Below are positions 1-6,477 of a stretch of DNA of 10,194 nt, piece after piece. The notes beneath the pieces are model-generated. The model saw only the letters and a list, made by a program, of their open reading frames with translations. It did not search any database and was not told the origin of the DNA. This stretch comes from Methanomicrobiales archaeon (GTDB taxonomy: Archaea; Halobacteriota; Methanomicrobia; Methanomicrobiales; JACTUA01): positions 1-10,194 of the forward strand of contig JAJRCM010000140.1 of assembly GCA_028678965.1 (NCBI GenBank), read 5' to 3'. Within the stretch, counting starts at the first letter, position 1. Every line of letters begins with the position of its first letter. The position numbers were made by a program, and so were the translations under genes.

Positions 1-656
1 GCCTGGCACCGTTCACGGATCTGGACTGCCCGTTCCTTGAGATATTTCATGAAGTCATCCTTGATGAAGCCAGGACCCGCAATCACGATAGGACCAGCTA
101 CCAATGCCAAGCGGGAACAAACGTTCTCAAAAAAGATGGCTTTACCATCAATTCCCGATCCCTTTCCACTTCCTTGGGTGATAGTATCCACCCACTCAGG
201 ACCATACTGCCGGATCCGGAAGAGCTGCGCTTCCCCCTCCTCGATGGTGAGGATGTGTATGGCACCAAAGGTCGTAGATGCTTCTGCCCGGGCAATCCGC
301 TCCAGATCAAGTCTTGACCAAGTCTTCAGCACCGAGAGTTCACTCCCTGGCTCGATATTGAAGGTATGGTATGCCCCAATATCCGGGCCATATTCGATAA
401 TTCCATGCACCCGTAAGCGGTTGCTGGTATGGTGGAAGTAGACCTTCTCCACACGGATACCAAGGCGCACTGGTTTTTTCTCAGCTTTTTCAGGACGCAA
501 CCGATCGTGAGGGATTTCGACCGTCCGAAGCGTTGTGGAAAAAACGAAACTACCAGGTACGATGAGCTGTTCGAGATGCCAGAGATCGTCCGGGACCTCA
601 GGCCACAGAGTGATTTCCCCAAAGCCCTTCTTCAATTCCCGTCGCTCAGCTCTCAT
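1..656 (-). CDS. pelA: mRNA surveillance protein pelota (aPelota/Dom34), C-terminal part outside window
   Basis: This is the ribosome rescue factor that binds the A site of stalled ribosomes and, with the ATPase ABCE1, splits them; it resembles release factor aRF1/eRF1 but lacks the peptide-releasing GGQ motif. Reading the minus strand from ATG at 656 gives 218 residues with no stop before the edge; the family is about 340-350 residues, so roughly the last third is missing. The start MRAERRELKKGFGEITLWPE is the family N-terminus (Sm-like domain, about residues 1-130), and the central domain begins near FGAIHILTIEEGEAQLFRIR. The segment LVAGPIVIAGPGFIKDDF matches the conserved pelota core strand and PGF turn. 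No GGQ is seen in the visible central domain. The start lies 11 bp inside the 3' end of rqcH, with GGTGGAGG just upstream (660-667), so the two are probably translationally coupled. Confidence 0.93.
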   Translation of the reverse strand, partial: MRAERRELKKGFGEITLWPEVPDDLWHLEQLIVPGSFVFSTTLRTVEIPHDRLRPEKAEKKPVRLGIRVEKVYFHHTSNRLRVHGIIEYGPDIGAYHTFNIEPGSELSVLKTWSRLDLERIARAEASTTFGAIHILTIEEGEAQLFRIRQYGPEWVDTITQGSGKGSGIDGKAIFFENVCSRLALVAGPIVIAGPGFIKDDFMKYLKERAVQIRERCQ

Positions 657-2538
657 GTTCCTCCACCAGGTCTGATCCCCCCGACGGAACAAAGGGGGCA
701 ACTGCATCGGTGGTCAGAACACGACGAAAGCCGTGAATTCCTCTCGATTCTAATCGTTCCTTCAGGATTCTGACCACTTTTTTTGCCATGTCGTTGGGTT
801 CGAACTGGCCAGGTTGAAGCGTGACCCAGACCCGAGCCTTCGCTGTCACCGCTGCAGGTGGTCCTCCGATAACGGAGATATCGGTGCCCTCACTCACCCC
901 AATCGCCACAGCGAGAGGAACATCGCGATAGTACGTTCGCTCTCCCCTCACCATAAATGATCCCCGGGCTACATACTCTCCGGGCGGGGCAGCTTTACTC
1001 ACCTGTTCGGGCCTTGCACTATAGACATCAGCGCTAAATCGTCCGCTTTTCCAGGCACCGGAGTACGATGCTGCAAACTGGGCCACCTCCAGAGGATAAA
1101 CAGTGGCTCCCTTCTGGATGACCACACTAGCTCCATGAACTTCGGCATGAAAAAAGGTGTCCTTTCCCTCCATGTAGCGTTTTACCAGTTCTTCATTCTG
1201 TGCGGCATCCTTGCCACCCACAACGAGAATCCCATCAGTAGTATGGAACCAGCGGAACCGGTGGAACCAGCGTTTCTTTGGCACTGGCGCTTCCGCCAGC
1301 GTCCCCTCCTTTTTCTGGATAGGTTTTTCTAAGGCGATTAGCGCACCGGACCTCTTTCTCTTCAATTTCTTCATCTGCTCGAAGTATCGGGCCACGTTTG
1401 CATCAATTGATTCATCCACAGAGAGTATAACCCGTTCACCAAGATCCAGTTCGATGGCCGATGTTGAAGGATGAAAAGCGGTGATTATCCGGGCCTCATC
1501 GACAGTTCCTTCCCGAATCCGGGCCTCAATCTCCTGCCAGGAGAGCCGCTTCCGTGCCTCCCGAAGGGTCTTCTGGATCCCCTCGATGCGCGTGTACTGC
1601 TCGTATATTACCTCCACTTTCCGCTGTAACGCAGCAATCTGCGTTTCGAACTGTGCGATGGTCCGCAGCTGCTGGTCTCTGATTGAGCGTTCACGGGGAA
1701 CCCGGACTCCGGTAGGCGTTCCAACAGGTAAGAGTTCGCGGTAAAATTCCTCTAAGGCGGCACTAAAGGAGGAGAAAGTGCGCTGTGGTGCTTCACCTCC
1801 CAGGGTGATGGGCCAGCACCCGGACGAAGTGATCACCGGCATCCGGTGATTCCGGACGCGGTCAACAAGGGTGTTGATCGCTCCCCGGATGATCACGGCA
1901 TTCACGCCAGGTGAGGGGGTCTGTTTAGGCACCTCCGCCATGCGACAAATTTCCTCGGCGTACTGCCCACCTAGCATACAATCGATAGCGAGAGTTTTTA
2001 CCACTTCTTTATCCTGTTTTTGTAACAGGGTTTGGAACTCAGAGTCGGATAACTCGCGGCAGTCGCACCCACTGACCGGATACCTCGCTCCCTTCACTAT
2101 GTCCCGTTCCCTGAAACGATGCGGCCGGAGGGGCATGATGATGGTCCCATCTTCCTGACAGAGTACCACATTTCCCTCATCAAAGAGCTCAATACACAGC
2201 CGAAAGGTCTGGTTTCTTTTCCCGATATCGAAGTACAGCACCCGCTGGATGCCATACTGGCCGGTGGCGAGGACCTTTCCTCCGTCTAGATATTTCCGAA
2301 GGAGCATAGCAAATCCCGTGGGATTCATAGGGGGAGAGGGAAGCGTGTGGACAGGATGGACTCTTCTCCCAGACTCGATGAGCAGGAGGTGTTTCGCATG
2401 ATCTTTTCCGCCGAGTCTCACCCCGATCCGAGCGGCATCATACTGGTAGATCTTGCCAATCCAGAGGGGGAGCATCGTGTTCAGCTCCTCCACGAGAGCT
2501 AAAATATCGATCCCGCTCATTCCCTGGGTGGTGGCCAT
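646..2538 (-). CDS. rqcH: RqcH / NEMF-type ribosome quality control protein (NFACT family)
   Basis: RqcH binds 50S subunits that still carry peptidyl-tRNA after stalled ribosomes are split, and in bacteria directs alanine tailing of the stalled peptide. The 630-residue product has the family layout: an NFACT-N domain (about 1-275), a coiled-coil region (about 285-405) and an NFACT-R (DUF814) domain (about 423-540, with RWFHRFRWFHTTDGILVVGG, then KDAAQNEELVKRY and HAEVHGASVVI), then an archaeal tail ending near residue 600. The acidic-arginine pair used by RqcH/Rqc2 for tRNA recognition appears as Q98-R99 (YGIQRVLYFD) instead of D-R, while the N-terminal Asp (D11, MSGIDILALVEEL) is kept. The start is uncertain: ATG at 2538 is the longest option, but the in-frame ATG at 2520 (residue 7) gives the more usual family N-terminus. 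It is first in a minus-strand operon with pelota. Confidence 0.93.
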   Translation of the reverse strand: MATTQGMSGIDILALVEELNTMLPLWIGKIYQYDAARIGVRLGGKDHAKHLLLIESGRRVHPVHTLPSPPMNPTGFAMLLRKYLDGGKVLATGQYGIQRVLYFDIGKRNQTFRLCIELFDEGNVVLCQEDGTIIMPLRPHRFRERDIVKGARYPVSGCDCRELSDSEFQTLLQKQDKEVVKTLAIDCMLGGQYAEEICRMAEVPKQTPSPGVNAVIIRGAINTLVDRVRNHRMPVITSSGCWPITLGGEAPQRTFSSFSAALEEFYRELLPVGTPTGVRVPRERSIRDQQLRTIAQFETQIAALQRKVEVIYEQYTRIEGIQKTLREARKRLSWQEIEARIREGTVDEARIITAFHPSTSAIELDLGERVILSVDESIDANVARYFEQMKKLKRKRSGALIALEKPIQKKEGTLAEAPVPKKRWFHRFRWFHTTDGILVVGGKDAAQNEELVKRYMEGKDTFFHAEVHGASVVIQKGATVYPLEVAQFAASYSGAWKSGRFSADVYSARPEQVSKAAPPGEYVARGSFMVRGERTYYRDVPLAVAIGVSEGTDISVIGGPPAAVTAKARVWVTLQPGQFEPNDMAKKVVRILKERLESRGIHGFRRVLTTDAVAPFVPSGGSDLVEEHES

Positions 2539-2588
2539 AAATAAATTAGTTATGGTGTAAGTACAACAAAATAATCTATTGATGTGTG
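2539..2588. promoter_or_regulatory. Divergent promoter region between rqcH-pelota and EMC6-like-ABCE1
   Basis: This 50-bp AT-rich gap separates two divergent operons. On the plus strand ATAAATAAATT (2537-2547) fits an archaeal TATA box and would put a start site near 2569, about 20 nt before the EMC6-like gene. On the minus strand GATTATTTTG (2576-2567) would put the start near 2545, giving a leader of about 7 nt to the ATG at 2538 or about 25 nt to the ATG at 2520. The two predicted promoters overlap, so binding at one could affect the other. This is inferred from spacing and base composition only. Confidence 0.5.
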
Positions 2589-2930
2589 ATGAGCGAGGAA
2601 ACCAAGACCATTAAAAAGGATTCAATGCCACAGGAACCGGCAAAAAAGAAGTCCGTGGCCGATAAACGAGCTGAGCATATCGATCGAATAAAAAGAACTC
2701 TCAGCGCGTCATTTCTCGGCCTTGCCGCAGGGATCGCTGCCTTTTTCCTGAAAGAAGATACCATGAGCGGCATCCTTTTTTTGGCCATAGCCATTATCAT
2801 GCAACGCTACCTGTTTATCCCTCTCAGGAGAAACATGACCCCGCTCGGGGCAAAGGACTGGTTCTACCAGGGGTTCATGACATTTTCCTTGTGGTTTATA
2901 TCCTGGACTATCCTCCTCACCACCGCTTGA
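2589..2930 (+). CDS. EMC6-like archaeal membrane protein, three predicted transmembrane helices
   Basis: The 113-residue product has a charged, Lys/Glu-rich N-terminus (1-37) and three hydrophobic segments at about 38-54, 59-79 and 93-111. The last segment, FYQGFMTFSLWFISWTILL, resembles the Phe/Trp-rich final helix of eukaryotic EMC6, and the length and the basic RIKRTLSASFLGLAAG entry to helix 1 also fit. EMC6 is a subunit of the ER membrane protein complex, an insertase for membrane proteins; archaeal EMC6-like proteins are annotated but their role is not settled. I use ATG 2589 rather than the GTG codon directly before it (2586). It is followed after 13 bp by ABCE1 and is almost certainly cotranscribed with it. 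The family call rests on my reading of the helix pattern, not on an alignment; the membrane-protein call is much firmer. Confidence 0.8.
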   Translation: MSEETKTIKKDSMPQEPAKKKSVADKRAEHIDRIKRTLSASFLGLAAGIAAFFLKEDTMSGILFLAIAIIMQRYLFIPLRRNMTPLGAKDWFYQGFMTFSLWFISWTILLTTA

Positions 2931-2943
2931 TAAAGGTCACCAC

Positions 2944-4710
2944 ATGCGCATCGCAGTTCTCCACCGGGATAGGTGCCATTCCAAGAAATGCGGCCTGGAG
3001 TGCATTCAGTACTGCCCCCGGGTGAGGTCAGGGGATGAGACCATCATCATCGATGAGAAGGGGCTTGCGGTCATATCCGAGGAGTTGTGCGTGGGATGTG
3101 GTATCTGTGTAAAGAAATGTCCATTTGAAGCGATAGATGTGGTCAGCCTCCCTGAGGAACTGCAATATCCCACTCATCGCTATGGAACCAATGGATTTGT
3201 ACTCTATGGTCTCCCCATTCCGGTGAAGGGAAAAGTAACCGGTATTCTCGGCCCGAACGGAATTGGCAAAAGTACATCGATCCAGATCCTTGCCGGTCAA
3301 CTGACTCCCAATCTCGGAGAGCCTTCCCAGCAGGCAGCCTGGAAGGAGATCCTGAGACGCTACGTGGGCACCGAACTGTTCGATTACCTCCGCTTGATCT
3401 CGGAACAGCAATTGAAACTGGCCTTGAAACCCCAGTACATCGACTATATTCCGCGAGTATTCCAGGGTACGGTAGCGGAACTTTTAAGAAAAACCGATGA
3501 GCGGGGAAAGCTAGGTACCTATCTCACCGATCTTGCGCTTGAGCCCCTCCTCACTCGCTCTATCGATACCCTCAGCGGGGGTGAGCTCCAGCGTGTCGCT
3601 ATCGCTGCTACCCTTGCGCGTGATACCGACTTCTATTTCTTCGATGAGATCACTCCATTCCTGGATATTCACCAGCGGATGCGGGCAGCATATCTCATCC
3701 GTGACCTTGCCAAGGTAAAGCCAGTGGTGATTGTCGAACATGACCTCGCAATCCTCGATATGCTCGCTGATACCGTCCATATTGCCTATGGGAAACCAGC
3801 AGTATTCGGGGTAGTCGCCCAACCTAAGGGAGTACGGGTGGGTATCAACGAGTATCTCTCTGGCTACCTTCCGGAGGAGAATGTCCGGTTCAGAGATCAT
3901 CCCGTTATCTTCGAACACCGCTACCATGAAGGTCAGATAATCAGGAATCCGATGGTGCTTATTCCTCCGATGAGTAAAAAGTTTCCAGAATTCACCTTAG
4001 AGATTGGTGGAGGAGAAATACGGGAAGGTGAGGTGCTGGGTGTTGTGGGACCAAACGGTATTGGAAAGACTACCTTCGCACGACTCCTTGCCGGAGAGGA
4101 GAAAGCGGATAAAGGGGCGTTGGACAGGAATATCCGTATTTCTTATAAACCTCAGTACCTCAAAGCATGGGGAGAGGATTCAGTCGAACAGATGCTGCGT
4201 GGTGCAACTTCACGGTTTGACACCTCGCACTACCAGAACGAAGTTCTCGAGCCCCTGGCACTGCGAGCCATTCTTCAATCGCCAGTCTCCTCTCTGAGCG
4301 GTGGTGAACTCCAGCGGGTGGGTATTGCTCTCTGTCTCTCGCGGGATGCTGACCTTTACATCCTGGATGAACCAAGTGCCCACCTCGATGTGGAGCAGCG
4401 GGTGAAGCTGCCGCGGGTAATCAAGGGCCATGCTGAATCAAAAAATGCCAGTGTTCTCGTTATCGACCACGATATCTACCTGATTGATATGATCAGCGAG
4501 CGATTGATGGTCTTTGAGGGCACCCCGGGGGTTTATGGTACCGCCCATGGTCCCTTCACTATGCATGAGGGGATGAACCAATTTTTAAGAGGGCTTGGGG
4601 TCACCTTCCGGAGAGATCGTACCGGCAGACCAAGAATCAATAAACCAGGATCCTTCCTCGATCGGGAACAGAAGAGTACCGGCGAGTATTATTACACCAC
4701 TGGCGACTGA
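2944..4710 (+). CDS. rli1: Ribosome recycling ATPase ABCE1 (Rli1)
   Basis: ABCE1 splits ribosomes into subunits after termination and, with pelota, after stalling. The 588-residue product shows the full cytosolic architecture. An N-terminal double iron-sulfur domain has eight cysteines (C11, C16, C20, C24 and C49, C52, C55, C59). The first nucleotide-binding domain has Walker A GPNGIGKST at 103-111, signature LSGGE at 210-214, catalytic E235 and H266. The second has GPNGIGKTT at 369-377, LSGGE at 451-455, catalytic E476 and H509. The C-terminus TFRRDRTGRPRINKPGS is the family hinge-binding tail. One oddity is that Walker B of the first domain continues as FFDEITPFLD rather than the common DEPSSYLD. 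It lies 13 bp after the EMC6-like gene, with AAAGGTCA upstream of the ATG as a weak ribosome binding site, and its 3' end overlaps the opposite-strand gene by 19 bp. Confidence 0.97.
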   Translation: MRIAVLHRDRCHSKKCGLECIQYCPRVRSGDETIIIDEKGLAVISEELCVGCGICVKKCPFEAIDVVSLPEELQYPTHRYGTNGFVLYGLPIPVKGKVTGILGPNGIGKSTSIQILAGQLTPNLGEPSQQAAWKEILRRYVGTELFDYLRLISEQQLKLALKPQYIDYIPRVFQGTVAELLRKTDERGKLGTYLTDLALEPLLTRSIDTLSGGELQRVAIAATLARDTDFYFFDEITPFLDIHQRMRAAYLIRDLAKVKPVVIVEHDLAILDMLADTVHIAYGKPAVFGVVAQPKGVRVGINEYLSGYLPEENVRFRDHPVIFEHRYHEGQIIRNPMVLIPPMSKKFPEFTLEIGGGEIREGEVLGVVGPNGIGKTTFARLLAGEEKADKGALDRNIRISYKPQYLKAWGEDSVEQMLRGATSRFDTSHYQNEVLEPLALRAILQSPVSSLSGGELQRVGIALCLSRDADLYILDEPSAHLDVEQRVKLPRVIKGHAESKNASVLVIDHDIYLIDMISERLMVFEGTPGVYGTAHGPFTMHEGMNQFLRGLGVTFRRDRTGRPRINKPGSFLDREQKSTGEYYYTTGD

Positions 4711-5084
4711 GATCGAGACATGGGCTCAGACAGAATGAAGAGCTCATCAAGAGCACTCTCGATCAGGGATTTCATCAGGAGCAGATGATCGGAGACGTAT
4801 GTAGGCATCCTATTTTTTGTTGTAATCCGCACCATTTTCAAGGCAATCGTCGCTTCCCGGAGAGTACTGTGCGCTTCTCGTAACGAAAGGTTTACCTGAT
4901 ACCTGTCGCCCACTTGGAGTGCTCCCGCGGCGGTCGTAATCTGGCAACTGAGCTTTAATGGTATACCTTTCAATGGTGAGGCATCCAGATCATAGTATTC
5001 CAGCTCCTGAATAATGCTCTCTATACCCATCGATATGGGCATGGAGGGGGATGGCACCCGTACAATCCTTGTCTCGGTCATCAT
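4692..5084 (-). CDS. Hypothetical protein, 130 residues, unrecognised
   Basis: I do not recognise this protein. It starts with two adjacent Met codons (5084 and 5081) preceded by GAGAGG at 5089-5094, a plausible ribosome binding site for either. The product has no signal peptide, no membrane helix and a single cysteine (C47). Residues 42-87 alternate polar and hydrophobic positions as in beta strands (LKLSCQITT, RYQVNLSLRE, ATIALKMVRI), and residues 96-118 look helical and amphipathic (VSDHLLLMKSLIESALDELF), so a small beta domain with a C-terminal helix is likely. Its stop lies 19 bp inside the convergent ABCE1 gene. A TATA-like box sits at a good distance upstream. No long frame competes with it on the opposite strand, which supports it being real. 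Confidence 0.62.
   Translation of the reverse strand: MMTETRIVRVPSPSMPISMGIESIIQELEYYDLDASPLKGIPLKLSCQITTAAGALQVGDRYQVNLSLREAHSTLREATIALKMVRITTKNRMPTYVSDHLLLMKSLIESALDELFILSEPMSRSQSPVV
4811..4819 (+). terminator. Possible T-run terminator for the ABCE1 transcript
   Basis: Six consecutive T residues (4813-4818) lie about 100 nt after the ABCE1 stop codon on its transcript strand. Archaeal RNA polymerase can terminate on U-runs without a hairpin. The run falls inside the convergent gene, so it may simply reflect that gene's codons (Lys-Asn on the other strand). Confidence 0.28.
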
Positions 5085-5120
5085 GTGAGCCTCTCGTACG
5101 AAGGGATTGGCACCATTACG

Positions 5121-5130
5121 TAAATATTCA
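5121..5130 (-). promoter_or_regulatory. TATA-like box for the 130-residue hypothetical gene
   Basis: On the minus strand this reads TGAATATTTA, close to an archaeal TATA element. A start site about 26 bp downstream falls near 5099, roughly 15 nt before the ATG and just ahead of the GAGAGG ribosome binding site. This spacing is what a monocistronic archaeal gene would need; it is inferred and not otherwise supported. Confidence 0.42.
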
Positions 5131-5139
5131 GAGAATAGT

Positions 5140-5162
5140 ACTGGTTCAATGATAGAACCGGT
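5140..5162. repeat. Stem-loop with flanking GTTCAAT direct repeat
   Basis: ACTGGTTC (5140-5147) and GAACCGGT (5155-5162) pair over eight positions with one G-T wobble, around a 7-nt loop. GTTCAAT also occurs twice, at 5144-5150 and 5165-5171, exactly 21 bp apart. The element lies just upstream of the TATA-like box of the hypothetical gene and downstream of eIF5A, so it could be an operator for the former or an RNA structure at the end of the latter transcript. Confidence 0.35.
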
Positions 5163-5220
5163 TAGTTCAATACACTCAATAGACAGCTTTGTACGATTCT
5201 ATTTTCTCGATGCATCCATG

Positions 5221-5227
5221 AAAAAAT
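5221..5227 (-). terminator. U-run terminator of eIF5A transcript
   Basis: On the minus strand a run of six T residues begins 14 nt after the eIF5A stop codon. No convincing hairpin precedes it, which is normal for archaeal termination. Confidence 0.5.
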
Positions 5228-5240
5228 ATCGGGGGAGTAT

Positions 5241-5618
5241 TTAATCGAGCTTTCGTTTGCCCATCGATTCAATATAGGTCAATTCCTTTCCGGCCTCGAT
5301 CTTACCAAGAACCTCGTCGGGTACCTTCGATTCAAACATCGTGTAATCTTTCACATCCATCAACTGGACGACATTGCCGCTAATAGAGATAACCTGTCCG
5401 CTCTTCCTTTCAACAATAGGGACATAGATCTTCGCTGAGACCGGCTGGACGATGGATCGCTTAACCCCATCAAAAATACCGACCGCATCAATCCGTGATT
5501 TAGCGGCACCGTGTTTTCCAGGTTTTGACGTGGCAATACCGAGGATCTTGCACGGTTCATCCTCAATCACAACATACCGTCCTTCCTTCAGCTTACCTAC
5601 CTCTGTCTGGTCCTTCAT
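5241..5618 (-). CDS. eif5A: Translation factor a/eIF5A (hypusine-containing)
   Basis: eIF5A binds the ribosomal E site and relieves stalling at difficult peptide bonds such as polyproline; it needs a deoxyhypusine or hypusine made on one lysine from spermidine. The 125-residue product has the usual archaeal length. The N-terminal SH3-like domain (1-65) carries the modified loop ATSKPGKHGAAKSRIDAVGIF, in which K35 of GKHG is the modification site. The C-terminal OB fold spans about 66-125 (YVPIVERKSGQVISISGNVVQLMD). The modification enzyme deoxyhypusine synthase is not in this window. The gene is divergent from the phosphatase gene and ends in a T-run, so it is probably transcribed alone. Confidence 0.96.
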   Translation of the reverse strand: MKDQTEVGKLKEGRYVVIEDEPCKILGIATSKPGKHGAAKSRIDAVGIFDGVKRSIVQPVSAKIYVPIVERKSGQVISISGNVVQLMDVKDYTMFESKVPDEVLGKIEAGKELTYIESMGKRKLD

Positions 5619-5685
5619 TCAGGTCACACTCAACGTGATAGTAATTTATCTTGATTGCTCCACATAAATACAACGCAACAGAACG
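5619..5685. promoter_or_regulatory. Divergent promoter region between eIF5A and the phosphatase-NAD kinase operon
   Basis: This 67-bp gap holds two candidate TATA elements. On the minus strand TTGTATTTATG (5673-5663) would start transcription near 5640, about 20 nt before the eIF5A ATG. On the plus strand TAATTTATC (5642-5650) would start near 5672, about 14 nt before the phosphatase ATG. The second gene has no clear GGAGG-type site, which would suit a short leader. The assignment rests on spacing alone. Confidence 0.5.
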
Positions 5686-6477
5686 ATGGGCGAATTCTTC
5701 ACATTTTGCGAGAAGATGGGAAAAGAGGTCAATGAAGCTATCTGCGATCTCATCGGAACCACGAAAGGGTGGGAGATAACAAAGATGGGCGCGGATGGAA
5801 CCCCTACCCGGTACCTTGATCAGGTAGCTGAAGACCGGGTTCTTGAGCAGCTTATGGCAGATGGGTGCTACCAAACCCTCATCAGCGAAGAGGTGGGGAG
5901 GAAAGATCTGGGAGGGTCTTCGGGGACTATCTTTCTCGATCCTATAGATGGGACGTATAATGCAGCTCACGGCATTCCATTCTACGCCCTTTCCATTGCA
6001 CTTGCCGAGAGGGGTACAATCTGCAAAGGGTATGTGAAAGATTTAAGTCATGGCGATACCTTTACCGCTGCGAAGGGAGAAGGAGCATGGTGCAACGGGA
6101 AGCCAATCCACGTCTCCTCCACCCGGTCGCTTACCGAGAGTGCCATGAGTGTGTACGGAAAAAAGTTTGACCTTGGTCAGATGCTCTATCTTGGACAAAA
6201 AATACGACGGTGGAGACTCCTCGGAGCATCTGCGCTTGAACTCTGCTATGTAGCCAGTGGAAGAATTGACGGATTTATCGATCTTCGGAAGACACTGCGG
6301 GTCACCGATGCTGCCGCCGGTATGCTGATCTGTGAAGAAGCTGAAGGAAGGGTGAGTGATATTGAAGGGAATACTCTCGTATTTCCGGAAGAGGTCACGG
6401 TGGGAAGAACCCTTGTTGCCACCAATCGCAGCCTCCACGGAAAGGTGATAGAATATCTACGGCAGGGATCTCAATGA
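5686..6477 (+). CDS. FBPase/inositol monophosphatase-family phosphatase
   Basis: This is a magnesium-dependent phosphatase of the archaeal bifunctional fructose-1,6-bisphosphatase/inositol-1-phosphatase type (MJ0109-like). Family metal-site motifs are present in order: LISEE (E68, E69), FLDPIDGT (D85, D88 within 83-90) and VTDAAAGM (D208), followed by CEEAEGRV, which takes the place of the usual C-terminal AGG segment. The 263-residue length is close to the 250-270 usual for the family. The motif before the last Asp is normally WDxAAG; here it is VTDAAAG, so the Trp is replaced. Likely substrates are fructose-1,6-bisphosphate, inositol phosphate or NADP, and the sequence alone does not decide. 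Its stop overlaps the NAD kinase ATG as ATGA, indicating coupled translation and a joint role in pyridine nucleotide or sugar phosphate metabolism. Confidence 0.92.
   Translation: MGEFFTFCEKMGKEVNEAICDLIGTTKGWEITKMGADGTPTRYLDQVAEDRVLEQLMADGCYQTLISEEVGRKDLGGSSGTIFLDPIDGTYNAAHGIPFYALSIALAERGTICKGYVKDLSHGDTFTAAKGEGAWCNGKPIHVSSTRSLTESAMSVYGKKFDLGQMLYLGQKIRRWRLLGASALELCYVASGRIDGFIDLRKTLRVTDAAAGMLICEEAEGRVSDIEGNTLVFPEEVTVGRTLVATNRSLHGKVIEYLRQGSQ

Noticed and set aside
429..773. 114-residue plus-strand frame opposite pelota and rqcH
   Set aside because: It is a shadow of pelota and the end of rqcH, both clearly real on the other strand.
3511..3927. 138-residue open frame on the minus strand inside ABCE1
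   Set aside because: It is antisense to the first ATPase domain of ABCE1, whose motifs are intact, and the product resembles nothing.
5593..5970. 125-residue minus-strand frame crossing the eIF5A-phosphatase promoter region
   Set aside because: It overlaps both the divergent promoter and the phosphatase gene, and its product has no family features.
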